Shown: positions 1 to 7,223, numbered from the stretch's first letter. The stretch: 16,306 bases of DNA from Ruminococcaceae bacterium UBA1865 (GCA_002338255.1 DDHX01000056.1:59244-75549); one strand, 5' to 3'. The notes: generated from the sequence alone by a model not told the origin. Numbers and translations are program-made.

Positions 1-496
1 ATACAGACATAGCAATTTCACCGCCTGTTTTTGAAGTTTCACAGTCCACGGCGCCGCCGATAAAAATGATTTTTCCGGTAAAATCACCATTCTGCTGCTT
101 TTCGGTTAAAATGTTTGCAATAGTGAAGGAGTTCGTGATGAGCGTAATATTTTTTAAATTATAAATTGAACGTGCAATTTCTTCCGCTGTTGCACCATAA
201 TCAAAAGAGATAATATCGCCATCCGAAATCAGGGAAGCTGCATATTGACCGATTTTTTTCTTAGCCTCACAGTTTTGCTTGACCCGTGTTTTGTAATTTT
301 CTTCGCGGATAGGGTGCTTTATAGCAATTGCGCCACCGTGTACCTTGAGAATTTTTTTATCCTTACTCAATTCATTTAAATCACGGCGTATGGTTTCGTC
401 AGAAACATGGAATTGGCGGGATAAATCAGCAATGTATCCACTTCCATCGCGCAAGATTGCCTCTAAAATCATTGATTTTCGTTCGTCCGCAAACAT
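1..496 (-). CDS. DeoR-family transcriptional repressor, 3' part cut off by the window edge
   Basis: This is a sugar-metabolism repressor of the DeoR family. The visible 165 residues start MFADERKSMILEAI and carry the N-terminal winged helix-turn-helix with the family signature HVSDETIRRDLNEL (about residues 32-45), then KVHGGA. The start of the C-terminal sugar-phosphate-sensing (DeoRC) domain follows, with SFDYGATAEE and later IIFIGGAVD. The gene was translated by hand because it has no stop inside the window. The ATG at 494-496 is preceded by AGAGGAGAAC at ideal spacing, which fixes the start. It is divergent from the PHP hydrolase gene at 652, which is its most likely target. The ligand is expected to be a phosphorylated sugar or sugar derivative by family analogy, but its identity is unknown. 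The family call is secure. The protein is incomplete only because the window ends. Confidence 0.93.
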   Translation of the reverse strand, partial: MFADERKSMILEAILRDGSGYIADLSRQFHVSDETIRRDLNELSKDKKILKVHGGAIAIKHPIREENYKTRVKQNCEAKKKIGQYAASLISDGDIISFDYGATAEEIARSIYNLKNITLITNSFTIANILTEKQQNGDFTGKIIFIGGAVDCETSKTGGEIAMSV

Positions 497-527
497 AATC
501 GTTCTCCTCTCAAAGTCTAATAGCCAT

Positions 528-556
528 ACTTTACCACACATATTAACATAAATCAA
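528..556 (-). promoter_or_regulatory. Predicted promoter of the DeoR-family gene
   Basis: On the minus strand TTGATT (551-556) is separated by exactly 17 bases from TAAAGT (528-533), about 30 bases before the start codon. The -35 matches 4 of 6 and the -10 matches 4 of 6 consensus bases. It lies back to back with the promoter of the PHP gene, so one repressor bound between them could control both. Confidence 0.45.
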
Positions 557-587
557 CACAAATAATGTGATATTAATTTATAATATG

Positions 588-616
588 TTGACTTTAAATT
601 TTATGCATGCTATTAT
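588..616 (+). promoter_or_regulatory. Predicted sigma-A promoter of the PHP hydrolase gene
   Basis: TTGACT (588-593), a 17-base spacer and TATTAT (611-616) give 5 of 6 matches in each box. The predicted transcript start is near 623, leaving a leader of about 30 bases with an AGAAAGAGG ribosome site. Just upstream lies CACA-N5-TGTG (557-569), an imperfect palindrome that could be part of the DeoR operator. Confidence 0.6.
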
Positions 617-651
617 TTATAAAATAACTTTGACAGAAAGAGGTTGTATTA

Positions 652-1941
652 ATGAATGCGAGAATTGCAGATTACGATGTTTTTCCCAGTGTTGTAAAAA
701 GCGGCGAAAATGTGGAAATTTCGATCAAACCTCGTGGCGATCACGCAAAATTTGATGATGCGGTTGAGTATGTAATAAAGTTTGTGCCCATGGAATGCTG
801 TAATGTAGAATATGAGCTCAGCAGGTTTGAAGGAAATTTTAACACGCAAAGTGTAAAATCAAAAAATGGTTCCATCACTTTTACATATTGCTTTGCAGAA
901 GAACAGGAATGGTCCGTAGTAATACAAGGGAAAAATTCTCAACAAAATAAAGTATTTCACATCTATTCTGTTTTCCCCGATCTTTATGCAAAAAAGGCGT
1001 ATAAAGGCGATTTTCACGTACACTCAAACCGTTCTGACGGAAATGAGGAGCCGGGAGTTGTGGTTGCAAATTATCGAAAAGCAGGATTCGATTTTATGGC
1101 AATTACCGACCACCACAGGTGGAGACCTTCAAAAGAAGCAATTGATAAATATAAGAATGTCGATATTGACTTAAAATTATTTTTGGGTGAAGAAGTGCAT
1201 GTTCCGGGAAACTACATCCATGTCGTAAATTTTGGCGGCAAGTTCAGCGTAAATGAATTATACGAAAATAACAAAGAGAAAATCGATGCGGAAGTAAGTG
1301 AAAAAGCGAGAAATATATCGGTTCCGGATGGAATTAATGCGCTGGAATATTCCTACAGAAAGTGGATTGCCGAAAATATTCGTAAAGGCGAAGGGCTTTC
1401 CATCCTTGTGCACCCTTTCTGGATTTGGTGTGATGAATATAATATTCAGACAAAGATGACAGATTATCTGTTTGAAACAAATTGTTTTGATGCGTTTGAA
1501 CTGTTGGGCGGCCAAACAACAAAAGAAAACAACATGCAAGTTGCACTTTATGGCGAACAGCGCGCAAAGGGAAGAATCATTCCGATTGTCGGTTCCAGTG
1601 ATTCGCACGGGACAGAGCCGCCGGTATGGTTTAATGTAGTAAAGACGATTTTATTTTCCGAGGATTTGGAGTTTGAAAATATTTATAAGAACATAAAAGA
1701 ACTGCACAGTGTCGCAGTGGAAACCGCCGGCGGCGAAAGTTATCGGGTTGACGGCCCTTACCGTATGGTAAAGTATGCAATGTTTTTATTGGAGAATTAT
1801 TTTCCGCGCCATGATGAGCTTTGCATTGAAGAAGGTATCTTGATGAAAAACTATATTTGCGGTGATGAAGAAGCGAAGACGCAGCTTTCCCAACATTCCG
1901 GACGGACAAAAAAGTATGCGGCTCAATTTTTCGGCCATTAA
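652..1941 (+). CDS. PHP-domain metal-dependent hydrolase with N-terminal beta-rich domain
   Basis: This is a polymerase and histidinol phosphatase (PHP) family hydrolase of 429 residues, probably cytoplasmic because no signal peptide is seen. The metal-ligand pattern of the family is complete: FHVHSNRSDG (H122, H124, D129), ITDHH (D153-H155), GEEVH (E180/E181, H183), H190, LVHPFW (H254) and SSDSHG (D317, H319). PHP proteins use two or three metal ions, usually to hydrolyse phosphoesters. Residues 1-115 form a separate segment rich in predicted beta strands, resembling the extra N-terminal domain on stand-alone PHP proteins found in glycan loci. The start is set by AGAAAGAGG 8 bases before ATG. 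The gene is monocistronic, ends at a strong hairpin, and is divergent from the DeoR-type repressor that probably controls it. The substrate is unknown; a sugar phosphate or phosphodiester is a guess. Confidence 0.88.
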   Translation: MNARIADYDVFPSVVKSGENVEISIKPRGDHAKFDDAVEYVIKFVPMECCNVEYELSRFEGNFNTQSVKSKNGSITFTYCFAEEQEWSVVIQGKNSQQNKVFHIYSVFPDLYAKKAYKGDFHVHSNRSDGNEEPGVVVANYRKAGFDFMAITDHHRWRPSKEAIDKYKNVDIDLKLFLGEEVHVPGNYIHVVNFGGKFSVNELYENNKEKIDAEVSEKARNISVPDGINALEYSYRKWIAENIRKGEGLSILVHPFWIWCDEYNIQTKMTDYLFETNCFDAFELLGGQTTKENNMQVALYGEQRAKGRIIPIVGSSDSHGTEPPVWFNVVKTILFSEDLEFENIYKNIKELHSVAVETAGGESYRVDGPYRMVKYAMFLLENYFPRHDELCIEEGILMKNYICGDEEAKTQLSQHSGRTKKYAAQFFGH

Positions 1942-1967
1942 ATCTATCATGGAATAGTCAAGAAAAA

Positions 1968-2011
1968 AGCCCGAAAAAGCGTTGTGAAGCGCTTTTTCGG
2001 GCTCGTTTTTT
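1968..2011 (+). terminator. Bidirectional rho-independent terminator between PHP and AraC genes
   Basis: A perfect 14-bp stem (1968-1981 with 1990-2003, AGCCCGAAAAAGCG arm) closes an 8-base loop. It is followed by CGTTTTTTATT on the plus strand and, read from the minus strand, by TTTTTTCTTG. It can therefore end both the PHP gene and the convergent AraC-family gene. Confidence 0.92.
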
Positions 2012-2056
2012 ATTCAATTATATTTTATGAATATCAAAAATCAAATAAATTACACA

Positions 2057-2929
2057 TTACGTGCGGTATTTCATGGGGGACTTGCCTGTGATTTTCAAAA
2101 ACTGCCTGTTAAAACTGGATTGGGAATTGTAACCAACCTTGTTGCAAATTTCTAATATTGACTTATTATCAAGCATAAGCATAGAAACCGCAGTGCTGAT
2201 TCTAACCTGATGAAGATAATCCAATGGAGATAAATTTAGTGCCTGGTTGAATTTTCGTCTTAAAGTTGCGGTGCTTACGTTGCAAAGTTTTGCCAAAAAT
2301 TCAACGGTTATTTGCTGGTCGTAGTGGTTTGAGATATAAGAAATGGCTACTGCGATATCTTTGAACAGCCATTGCCTTGAATCATTTCCTTCGATGAATC
2401 TGTTTTGTCGTGCGTGCTCGATAAGGGCAGATAAAAGCAAGTATTTCGCACATTTTAGGTAGTTTGAATTTTTGTGCCGCAATTCTTCAATAAAATCATG
2501 AATATGTTGTAGAAGTACAGGGGAGTCAGGCGTAATAATATAGGATTGCCCAAAATTTGGAACAGGACATATGCAGCCGATCATTTCGGAGTCCTCATTA
2601 AAAAAAGCATTTGTATCGATGTTTAAAAACACCCATTCGCTTGGCTGCGAAGAACTGCTTTGTGCAATATGCAGCAAATTTTTGTAAATGATACAAGCAC
2701 ATGGGCTTTGGTAAGGAATAATCAAGTCATTAACGATGAATATTCCCGACCCGCTGTAGCAGTAACCGATTTCCAAATCATCGTGATAATGAAGATAGTT
2801 TATTCCGGACGAAGAGGGACTCTGCGTTGTTGTTGTGTCGGTAGGAAAGTACGGGATACCCTTATCGAAATTAGGAGGATCATAAATAGCATCCAACTGC
2901 TCATTTAACAATTTTGATTGATTCTGCAT
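2057..2929 (-). CDS. AraC-family transcriptional regulator with N-terminal cupin-like sensor
   Basis: This is a 290-residue AraC/XylS-type regulator. The N-terminal part (about 40-125) is a cupin-like ligand-binding domain with the usual INYLHYHDDLEIGYCYSG segment. The C-terminal part (about 190-290) has two helix-turn-helix motifs, the first at ITVEFLAKLCNVSTATLRRK (208-226), the second at ILEICNKVGYNSQSSFNRQF (258-277) followed by TGKSPMKYR. Most such proteins are activators of sugar-use genes that respond to a mono- or oligosaccharide. The start codon is preceded by AATGAGGTAA, a good ribosome site. The gene is divergent from the ADP-ribosylglycohydrolase gene with only 95 bases between them, making that gene the obvious target. 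Its own promoter contains a palindrome that suggests autoregulation. The effector is unknown. Confidence 0.93.
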   Translation of the reverse strand: MQNQSKLLNEQLDAIYDPPNFDKGIPYFPTDTTTTQSPSSSGINYLHYHDDLEIGYCYSGSGIFIVNDLIIPYQSPCACIIYKNLLHIAQSSSSQPSEWVFLNIDTNAFFNEDSEMIGCICPVPNFGQSYIITPDSPVLLQHIHDFIEELRHKNSNYLKCAKYLLLSALIEHARQNRFIEGNDSRQWLFKDIAVAISYISNHYDQQITVEFLAKLCNVSTATLRRKFNQALNLSPLDYLHQVRISTAVSMLMLDNKSILEICNKVGYNSQSSFNRQFLKITGKSPMKYRT

Positions 2930-2968
2930 AAAATTACCTCATTTTTAGTTAGAAATATTTATAAATTA

Positions 2969-2997
2969 ATTGTATTCTAATATTATCGATAAATCAA
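2969..2997 (-). promoter_or_regulatory. Predicted promoter of the AraC-family gene, with palindrome in the spacer
   Basis: On the minus strand TTGATT (2992-2997) and TACAAT (2969-2974) are separated by 17 bases. The spacer holds a perfect 10-bp palindrome, TTATCGATAA (2983-2992). A protein bound there would overlap this promoter and also a weak plus-strand promoter candidate for the next gene (TTTATA 2958-2963, 17 bases, TATTAT 2981-2986). Confidence 0.5.
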
Positions 2998-3024
2998 TAA
3001 AATTCAAATGAGTGAGGTAAAATA

Positions 3025-4335
3025 ATGAATTATCCAGATTTTTCCGACTTTGCATTATTGCAGCTCAATTTAAGTGAATATGCAAGAATGAAATGTGAAC
3101 AGGGTTCTGAAGCAGAATCAAATAAAATCATTGAAGAAGTAAGGGCATACATTCAAAAAGCAATGGTCAGAATTCAAGAAATTCCTGATGATGCAGAGTT
3201 GACCGCCAATGAACCGGACAATCTTGACTCTATTCTTAAGCTTAGAGAAAATGGACCCAGAAGGTTGTGGAACAGTTTGCCTGACGACCAAACACTTGCC
3301 GACAAAGTTGAGGGCGCATTAACAGGGAGAATGATTGGCTGTATGTTAGGGGTACCTGTCGAGGGACATACTGTCGAAAATATGGAAGCATGGTGTCAAT
3401 ACACAGGGAAACAATTCCCGCCAATTGATTACTGGGAAAATGTTATGTTTCCACACGCGAAAAATTTCTATGGAGCGTATGGATACCAATACATGAAGAG
3501 CAATATGCGCTCTGTTCCAATTGACGATGATGTTATATATACAGAGCTTTCTTTATTAATTATGGAGGAATGCGGTTGTGATTTTACCACAGAAGATGTA
3601 GGGAAAATTTGGAAAAAGTATCTGCCTCTGGCCTGTACAGCAGAAGAAATTGCAATTAATAATTTGAACAAGGGCGTCCCTGTTGATAAGGTGGGTATTA
3701 CCGACAATCCCTATCGGCAGTGGATTGGCGCGGCGATTCGTTCAGATGGACTGGCATATGCTGCTGCGGGTATGCCTGAAAAGGCGGCGCGAATGGCATA
3801 TCACGATGCATTTTTAAGCCATAGACGCAACGGTATTTATGGAGAAATGTTTTTGGCTGCTGCACAAAGCGCGGCCTTTGCAGTGGACTCTCCTGTTGAA
3901 GCAATAGAAATAGCACTAACAGAAATCCCTAAGAACTGCAATTTGCATAAAGATATTGAGTGGGCGCTAAAGGTTGGAAAAAATGTTAAAGATCATAAGG
4001 ATGCCCGTAAGCTGGTAGACGAAAGGTTTGGCGGTATGCATATTGTACATACCAACAACAATCTTTGTTTAATTGTATTTGGCTTAATGATTGGCGAAAA
4101 AGACATCGTAAAAGGGTTGGCTGAATCAGAGGCAATGGGGCTGGACAGTGATTGCACATCAGCTTCGGCAGGAAGCATATTCGGAGCAATTATAGGCAAG
4201 AAAAATATTCCTGAATATTTGTACAAGCGTTTTAATAACACGATTGATACTTACTTAATTGGCAAAGAGTCTTTCCATTTTGATGACATGACACGCAGAT
4301 TTATGAAACTAACGAAAAGTCTTTATAATATTTGA
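3025..4335 (+). CDS. ADP-ribosylglycohydrolase-family protein with N-terminal extension
   Basis: This 436-residue cytoplasmic protein belongs to the ADP-ribosylglycohydrolase (DraG/ARH) fold family. The core starts near residue 93 with DKVEGALTGRMIGCMLGVPVEG. The first metal-binding acidic cluster is PIDDDVIYT (D167-D169). The second is GLDSDCTSASAGSIFGAIIG (372-391), equivalent to the GGDTDT motif of the family. Family members cleave ADP-ribose bonds with two magnesium ions, but many bacterial homologues sit in sugar loci and have no proven substrate. The second motif reads DSDC, so Cys377 stands where the classic enzymes have the metal-binding Thr. Residues 1-92 are a mostly helical extension absent from the short DraG-type enzymes. 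GTGAGGTAA 5 bases before ATG fixes the start. The gene is alone in its transcript, divergent from an AraC-type regulator and ended by a hairpin terminator. A glycosidase-like role on a sugar or nucleoside conjugate is possible but unproved. Confidence 0.85.
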   Translation: MNYPDFSDFALLQLNLSEYARMKCEQGSEAESNKIIEEVRAYIQKAMVRIQEIPDDAELTANEPDNLDSILKLRENGPRRLWNSLPDDQTLADKVEGALTGRMIGCMLGVPVEGHTVENMEAWCQYTGKQFPPIDYWENVMFPHAKNFYGAYGYQYMKSNMRSVPIDDDVIYTELSLLIMEECGCDFTTEDVGKIWKKYLPLACTAEEIAINNLNKGVPVDKVGITDNPYRQWIGAAIRSDGLAYAAAGMPEKAARMAYHDAFLSHRRNGIYGEMFLAAAQSAAFAVDSPVEAIEIALTEIPKNCNLHKDIEWALKVGKNVKDHKDARKLVDERFGGMHIVHTNNNLCLIVFGLMIGEKDIVKGLAESEAMGLDSDCTSASAGSIFGAIIGKKNIPEYLYKRFNNTIDTYLIGKESFHFDDMTRRFMKLTKSLYNI

Positions 4336-4379
4336 GTGAATTATCACATAGTAAGACTGGTGCTTTGTTGATACCGGAT

Positions 4380-4422
4380 AAAAAAACGAGGAAGCAGCTT
4401 TTGACTGTTTCCTCGTTTTTTT
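4380..4422 (+). terminator. Bidirectional terminator between ADP-ribosylglycohydrolase-like and RpiR genes
   Basis: A 12-bp stem (4386-4397 with 4405-4416, one G-T wobble) and a 7-base loop are flanked by a run of A residues on the left and seven T residues on the right. It can stop the plus-strand gene ending at 4335 and the minus-strand regulator ending at 4439. Confidence 0.9.
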
Positions 4423-4438
4423 GATATCTTGTAGTTTA

Positions 4439-5299
4439 TTACAGAAGCTTATTGGCAATGGATTGTGTGGTGCGCTTTTTGTTCCTGTTGCTGATTACAT
4501 AATTCTTCTTAAAGTACTCAGTATATAAAATATCCAGCAAATACAACTGCGCAACTTTTGCGGAAAGAGCACCGCCCTGGAACGGCCCTTCGTTCGCACC
4601 GCATAACAAAACGATGTCGGCAAATGCAGTGAGGGGGGATTCCGCAAATCGGGTTACACAAATCGTTTTCGCATGATTCTGCTTGGCACGCTTTAAAATG
4701 TCGATAACATCCTTTGTGGAACCGGAGTAGGAAAAAGCGATTACCAAATCATTTTCAGTCAATAGGGAAGAAGACATGGCCTGCATATGTACATCCTGGG
4801 TTGACATTACATTTGGCAAAATGCGTGCAAATTTGTAACGTGCCTCTAAAGCCATTACAGAAGAAGCTCCAACGCCAAAGAAGTAGATCAGCTTAGCGTC
4901 GGCCATCATATCAATTGCAGTATGTATATCTTCAATGTTAATCATGTCCAGTGTTTGGTTAAGCGCCGCAATATCAATATTTATTAATTTACGGCATACT
5001 TCTTCCGTGGAATCGGTGATGTCGATTTCATCAGACAATGTCATTGTGCTGGAAGTTTCATTGCTGCTGAGGGATTGCGCAAGCATCATTTTAAAATCCT
5101 GGTAACCACTGATTTTTAAGGTTTTACAAAAACGAAAAACAGAAGTATCCCCAACACCGCAATGCTCAGCTAAATCGGTAATCGACATATACATTACGTC
5201 ATGGGGCGACTGCAAAACAAAATCGGCTACCTTGCGTTCTGCTTTTGTCAGTGATTTTGTGCTGTTTGCAATTTTTAAAAGAATATCATTGTTCATCAT
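4439..5299 (-). CDS. MurR/RpiR-family regulator with SIS sugar-phosphate-sensing domain
   Basis: This regulator has the MurR/RpiR layout: an N-terminal HTH_6 domain (about 1-80, including SLTKAERKVADFVL and the helix-turn-helix at MSITDLAEHCGVGDTSVFRF) and a C-terminal SIS domain (about 110-250) with the phosphosugar-binding stretches FFGVGASS (141-148) and FSYSGSTKD (189-197). Such proteins repress or activate sugar operons and usually bind a phosphorylated hexosamine or hexose. The reading frame is open upstream to an ATG at 5374, but AAGAGG lies 6 bases before ATG 5299 and the family motif begins just after it, so I start there (286 residues). Another ATG follows immediately. The gene is divergent from the ABC-transport operon and is its likely regulator. 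With NanE in that operon, a ManNAc- or GlcNAc-6-phosphate effector is a reasonable inference. Confidence 0.92.
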   Translation of the reverse strand: MMNNDILLKIANSTKSLTKAERKVADFVLQSPHDVMYMSITDLAEHCGVGDTSVFRFCKTLKISGYQDFKMMLAQSLSSNETSSTMTLSDEIDITDSTEEVCRKLINIDIAALNQTLDMINIEDIHTAIDMMADAKLIYFFGVGASSVMALEARYKFARILPNVMSTQDVHMQAMSSSLLTENDLVIAFSYSGSTKDVIDILKRAKQNHAKTICVTRFAESPLTAFADIVLLCGANEGPFQGGALSAKVAQLYLLDILYTEYFKKNYVISNRNKKRTTQSIANKLL

Positions 5300-5456
5300 C
5301 AAAAGCCTCTTTTCTGCGAATTTATTTTTGAAATGATGAAAGGTGCCAAACCGACTACAAAAGCAGAATATCATTTTAAAACAATGTTGCTTAAAATCAG
5401 CCGCTCAAAATTCCAAATCAATTATTTACATATCAAAAAATGATTCAATTAAGTAT

Positions 5457-5485
5457 ATATTATAATAAATAAAAATAATTTTCAA
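5457..5485 (-). promoter_or_regulatory. Predicted promoter of the RpiR-family regulator gene
   Basis: On the minus strand TTGAAA (5480-5485), 17 bases, then TAATAT (5457-5462). The transcript would start near 5450 and have a leader of about 150 bases before the chosen start codon. The surrounding DNA is so AT-rich that chance matches are common, so confidence is moderate. Confidence 0.45.
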
Positions 5486-5685
5486 CAACTTTTATAAAAT
5501 AATATTAAATTCTATTTAAATCTTTTATTTACAATTTTTTAAGAATTAAAAAAATAAAAATTCCGGATAATATTTTTATTTTTATTTTATATTTTATTAA
5601 TTATTCTAAAAAATGGAAAATAATTTGATTAAAATTACAAAATATGAATTAAAAAATAAAAAATAAAAAAATAATTTAAAAAGTA

Positions 5686-5713
5686 TTGAAAAAAATTTCT
5701 TTTATGCTATACT
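5686..5713 (+). promoter_or_regulatory. Predicted extended -10 promoter of the sugar ABC operon
   Basis: TTGAAA (5686-5691), a 16-base spacer and TATACT (5708-5713), preceded by TGC (5705-5707), so this is an extended -10 promoter. The transcript should start near 5720, about 110 bases before the first gene. It is the first stretch after the AT-rich block with a good match in both boxes and is oriented into the operon. Confidence 0.65.
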
Positions 5714-5742
5714 CTAAATTGTGAACAAAAAATGGCCGGGTC

Positions 5743-5777
5743 TGCAAAAGCTTAATTGTGTAAGTTGACCTTTTGCA
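5743..5777 (+). promoter_or_regulatory. Inverted repeat in the operon leader, candidate operator or leader hairpin
   Basis: TGCAAAAG (5743-5750) pairs with CTTTTGCA (5770-5777), and inside it CTTA (5751-5754) pairs with TAAG (5761-5764) around ATTGTG, leaving TTGAC bulged on the right side. It begins about 23 bases after the predicted transcript start. There is no U-run directly after it, so it is not a standard terminator. It could be the RpiR-family operator or an RNA leader structure. Confidence 0.5.
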
Positions 5778-5831
5778 ACGATAAATGGAAGAGTTTTTTA
5801 TTCATAAAAAAAATATTGGAGGGATTTGTCA

Positions 5832-7166
5832 ATGAAAAAGTTTAGTTTCAAGAGAGTAATGGCATGTGCTCTGGCAATCGTGACTTTATCAACAGTTTTT
5901 GCCGGATGCTCTAACGCCGCTCCTGCAGCAAACTCACAAGCTGCAACGGGATCCGCAGCAACATCAAAGGCAGCAGCACCGAAAACAAAGGTTGTATTCT
6001 GGTATTTATGGAGTGGTGATGCAGTCGCAAGAATAGACAAATTGGTAAAAGAGTATAATGCACAAAGTGACAAATACGAAGTAGAAGCCCTTTCTGTTCC
6101 GGATGCTCAAAAAATAACCGCAGCAATTTCAGCGGGCAACGGCCCTGATGTTACTGACGAATTTGGAAGCGACGTTGGCAAATTGGCGAGCGCCGGTGTT
6201 ATGGAACCATTGGATGACTACATAACAAAAGCAAATTATGATCTTACCGATTTTATTCCGGCTTCCCTTGCCAGTATGAAAATGAATGACAAAACATACG
6301 CGCTGCCTTGCAACGTAAACTTCAGCGGTATGTATTATAATAAGAAATTATTAAAAGAAGCCGGTTATACAGAGCCTCCTAAGACAATGGAAGAAATGTA
6401 CGACATGGCGATTAAGACCACTAAGGTAAATAAGGACGGAACAATTGCCGTCTGCGGTTTCCCGGATTTCCCGAACGTTTATTATCTTGATGCTTTTGCT
6501 ACCGCAGCAGGCGGCGGTTGGTACCAGAAAGATGGCAAACCTTCCCTTGCAACTGATGCTGGTAATAAAGCTGCATTAAAAATGGAAGTGGATTTCCGCA
6601 CAAAATTCGGCCTTGCAAATGTTGTTAAGTTTGCATCCGGCGGTAAGTACTTAGATCCAACCGATCCGTTCCTGATGGGCAAACAAACATTCCGTATTGA
6701 TGGACCTTGGATGGGTCAAAACATTAAAGAAACGTTTAAAGTTGACGTTGATTACGGCGTAACTTTCGTCCCGTATCCAAAGGCTAATCCAGAACTGGCT
6801 GGCAGAGCAAATGCTTCTTCCTCCATGCTTTATGTTACAGCTAATTCGAAAAATAAAGAAGGCGCATTCGACTTCTTGTCCTACTTTGTAGGTGCAAAAG
6901 GTCAGGTCGACTTTACAATTGCTGGTGGCGACTTCCCATCAAGACTTTCCTTGCTTAAGAATGAATTATTTTTGAAGGGCTATGACACTGACTTCTATTC
7001 ACAGCTTGCTCAAAGCAAAAACCTTGTCTATGTACCGAGCGGCGCTAAAAACGGTGAGTACAATACAATTGTTAACGAACAAACCGAATTGTGCATGAAC
7101 TTGAAACAGGACATTGATACTACACTGAAGAATATCAACGAAAAAGGCAATGCACTTTATAAGTAA
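5832..7166 (+). CDS. Extracellular sugar-binding lipoprotein of a CUT1 ABC importer
   Basis: This solute-binding protein (444 residues, family 1 SBP fold) is anchored to the outer face of the membrane and delivers a sugar or oligosaccharide to the two permeases downstream. It has a lipoprotein signal peptide with a basic N-terminus (MKKFSFKR), a hydrophobic core and the lipobox VFAGC, so Cys26 would be lipidated. An Ala/Ser/Thr-rich linker follows to about residue 48. The mature part begins KVVFWYLWSGDAVARIDKLV, typical of MalE/UgpB-like proteins, with the conserved GNGPDV and later QTFRIDGPWMG. GGAGGG 8 bases before ATG 5832 fixes the start; an in-frame TTG at 5826 is too close to that site. 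It is first in the operon and is followed by a stem-loop that may raise its expression over the permeases. The ligand cannot be read from the sequence. Confidence 0.93.
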   Translation: MKKFSFKRVMACALAIVTLSTVFAGCSNAAPAANSQAATGSAATSKAAAPKTKVVFWYLWSGDAVARIDKLVKEYNAQSDKYEVEALSVPDAQKITAAISAGNGPDVTDEFGSDVGKLASAGVMEPLDDYITKANYDLTDFIPASLASMKMNDKTYALPCNVNFSGMYYNKKLLKEAGYTEPPKTMEEMYDMAIKTTKVNKDGTIAVCGFPDFPNVYYLDAFATAAGGGWYQKDGKPSLATDAGNKAALKMEVDFRTKFGLANVVKFASGGKYLDPTDPFLMGKQTFRIDGPWMGQNIKETFKVDVDYGVTFVPYPKANPELAGRANASSSMLYVTANSKNKEGAFDFLSYFVGAKGQVDFTIAGGDFPSRLSLLKNELFLKGYDTDFYSQLAQSKNLVYVPSGAKNGEYNTIVNEQTELCMNLKQDIDTTLKNINEKGNALYK

Positions 7167-7183
7167 GCGGTAATATATAATAA

Positions 7184-7223
7184 AGTAATGATATATAGCC
7201 AAGTCCGGTTATATATCATTACT
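7184..7223 (+). promoter_or_regulatory. Intercistronic stem-loop after the binding-protein gene
   Basis: AGTAATGATATATAGCC (7184-7200) pairs with 7207-7223 over 17 positions, with one G-T wobble and a 6-base loop. It lacks a U-run (AAATTAAATAA follows), so it should not be an efficient terminator. Its place, just after the binding-protein stop, fits an mRNA-stabilising or processing hairpin that keeps the binding protein more abundant than the permeases. Confidence 0.75.

Larger units (their letters stand above)
5300..5831. other. Long AT-rich divergent control region between the regulator and the ABC operon
   Basis: These roughly 530 bases hold no convincing gene. By hand count 5461-5700 has about 20 G or C among 240 bases (about 8 percent), with many A-tracts and T-tracts that would bend and easily open the helix. 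The region contains the minus-strand promoter at 5457-5485, the plus-strand promoter at 5686-5713 and an inverted repeat at 5743-5777. The AT-rich block sits directly upstream of the operon promoter, where it could act as an UP-element-like or nucleoid-protein-binding stretch. Confidence 0.7.

Noticed and set aside
1258..1608. A 116-residue minus-strand open frame inside the PHP gene, and similar antisense frames in other genes
   Set aside because: They lie wholly opposite well-supported genes, lack ribosome sites and have low-complexity or arbitrary composition; they are by-products of the coding strand.
5300..5374. A longer N-terminus (25 extra residues) for the RpiR-family regulator
   Set aside because: The extra residues resemble no family sequence, and AAGAGG is placed ideally for the ATG at 5299 rather than for 5374.
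5743..5790. A CcpA catabolite (cre) site near TTTTGCAACGATAAATGG in the operon leader
   Set aside because: The spacing of the central CG relative to the TGNAA half does not fit the cre consensus, and no better match was found by eye.
5743..5831. The leader hairpin of the ABC operon as a terminator or attenuator
   Set aside because: The T-run lies well after the stem rather than directly following it, so intrinsic termination is not supported.
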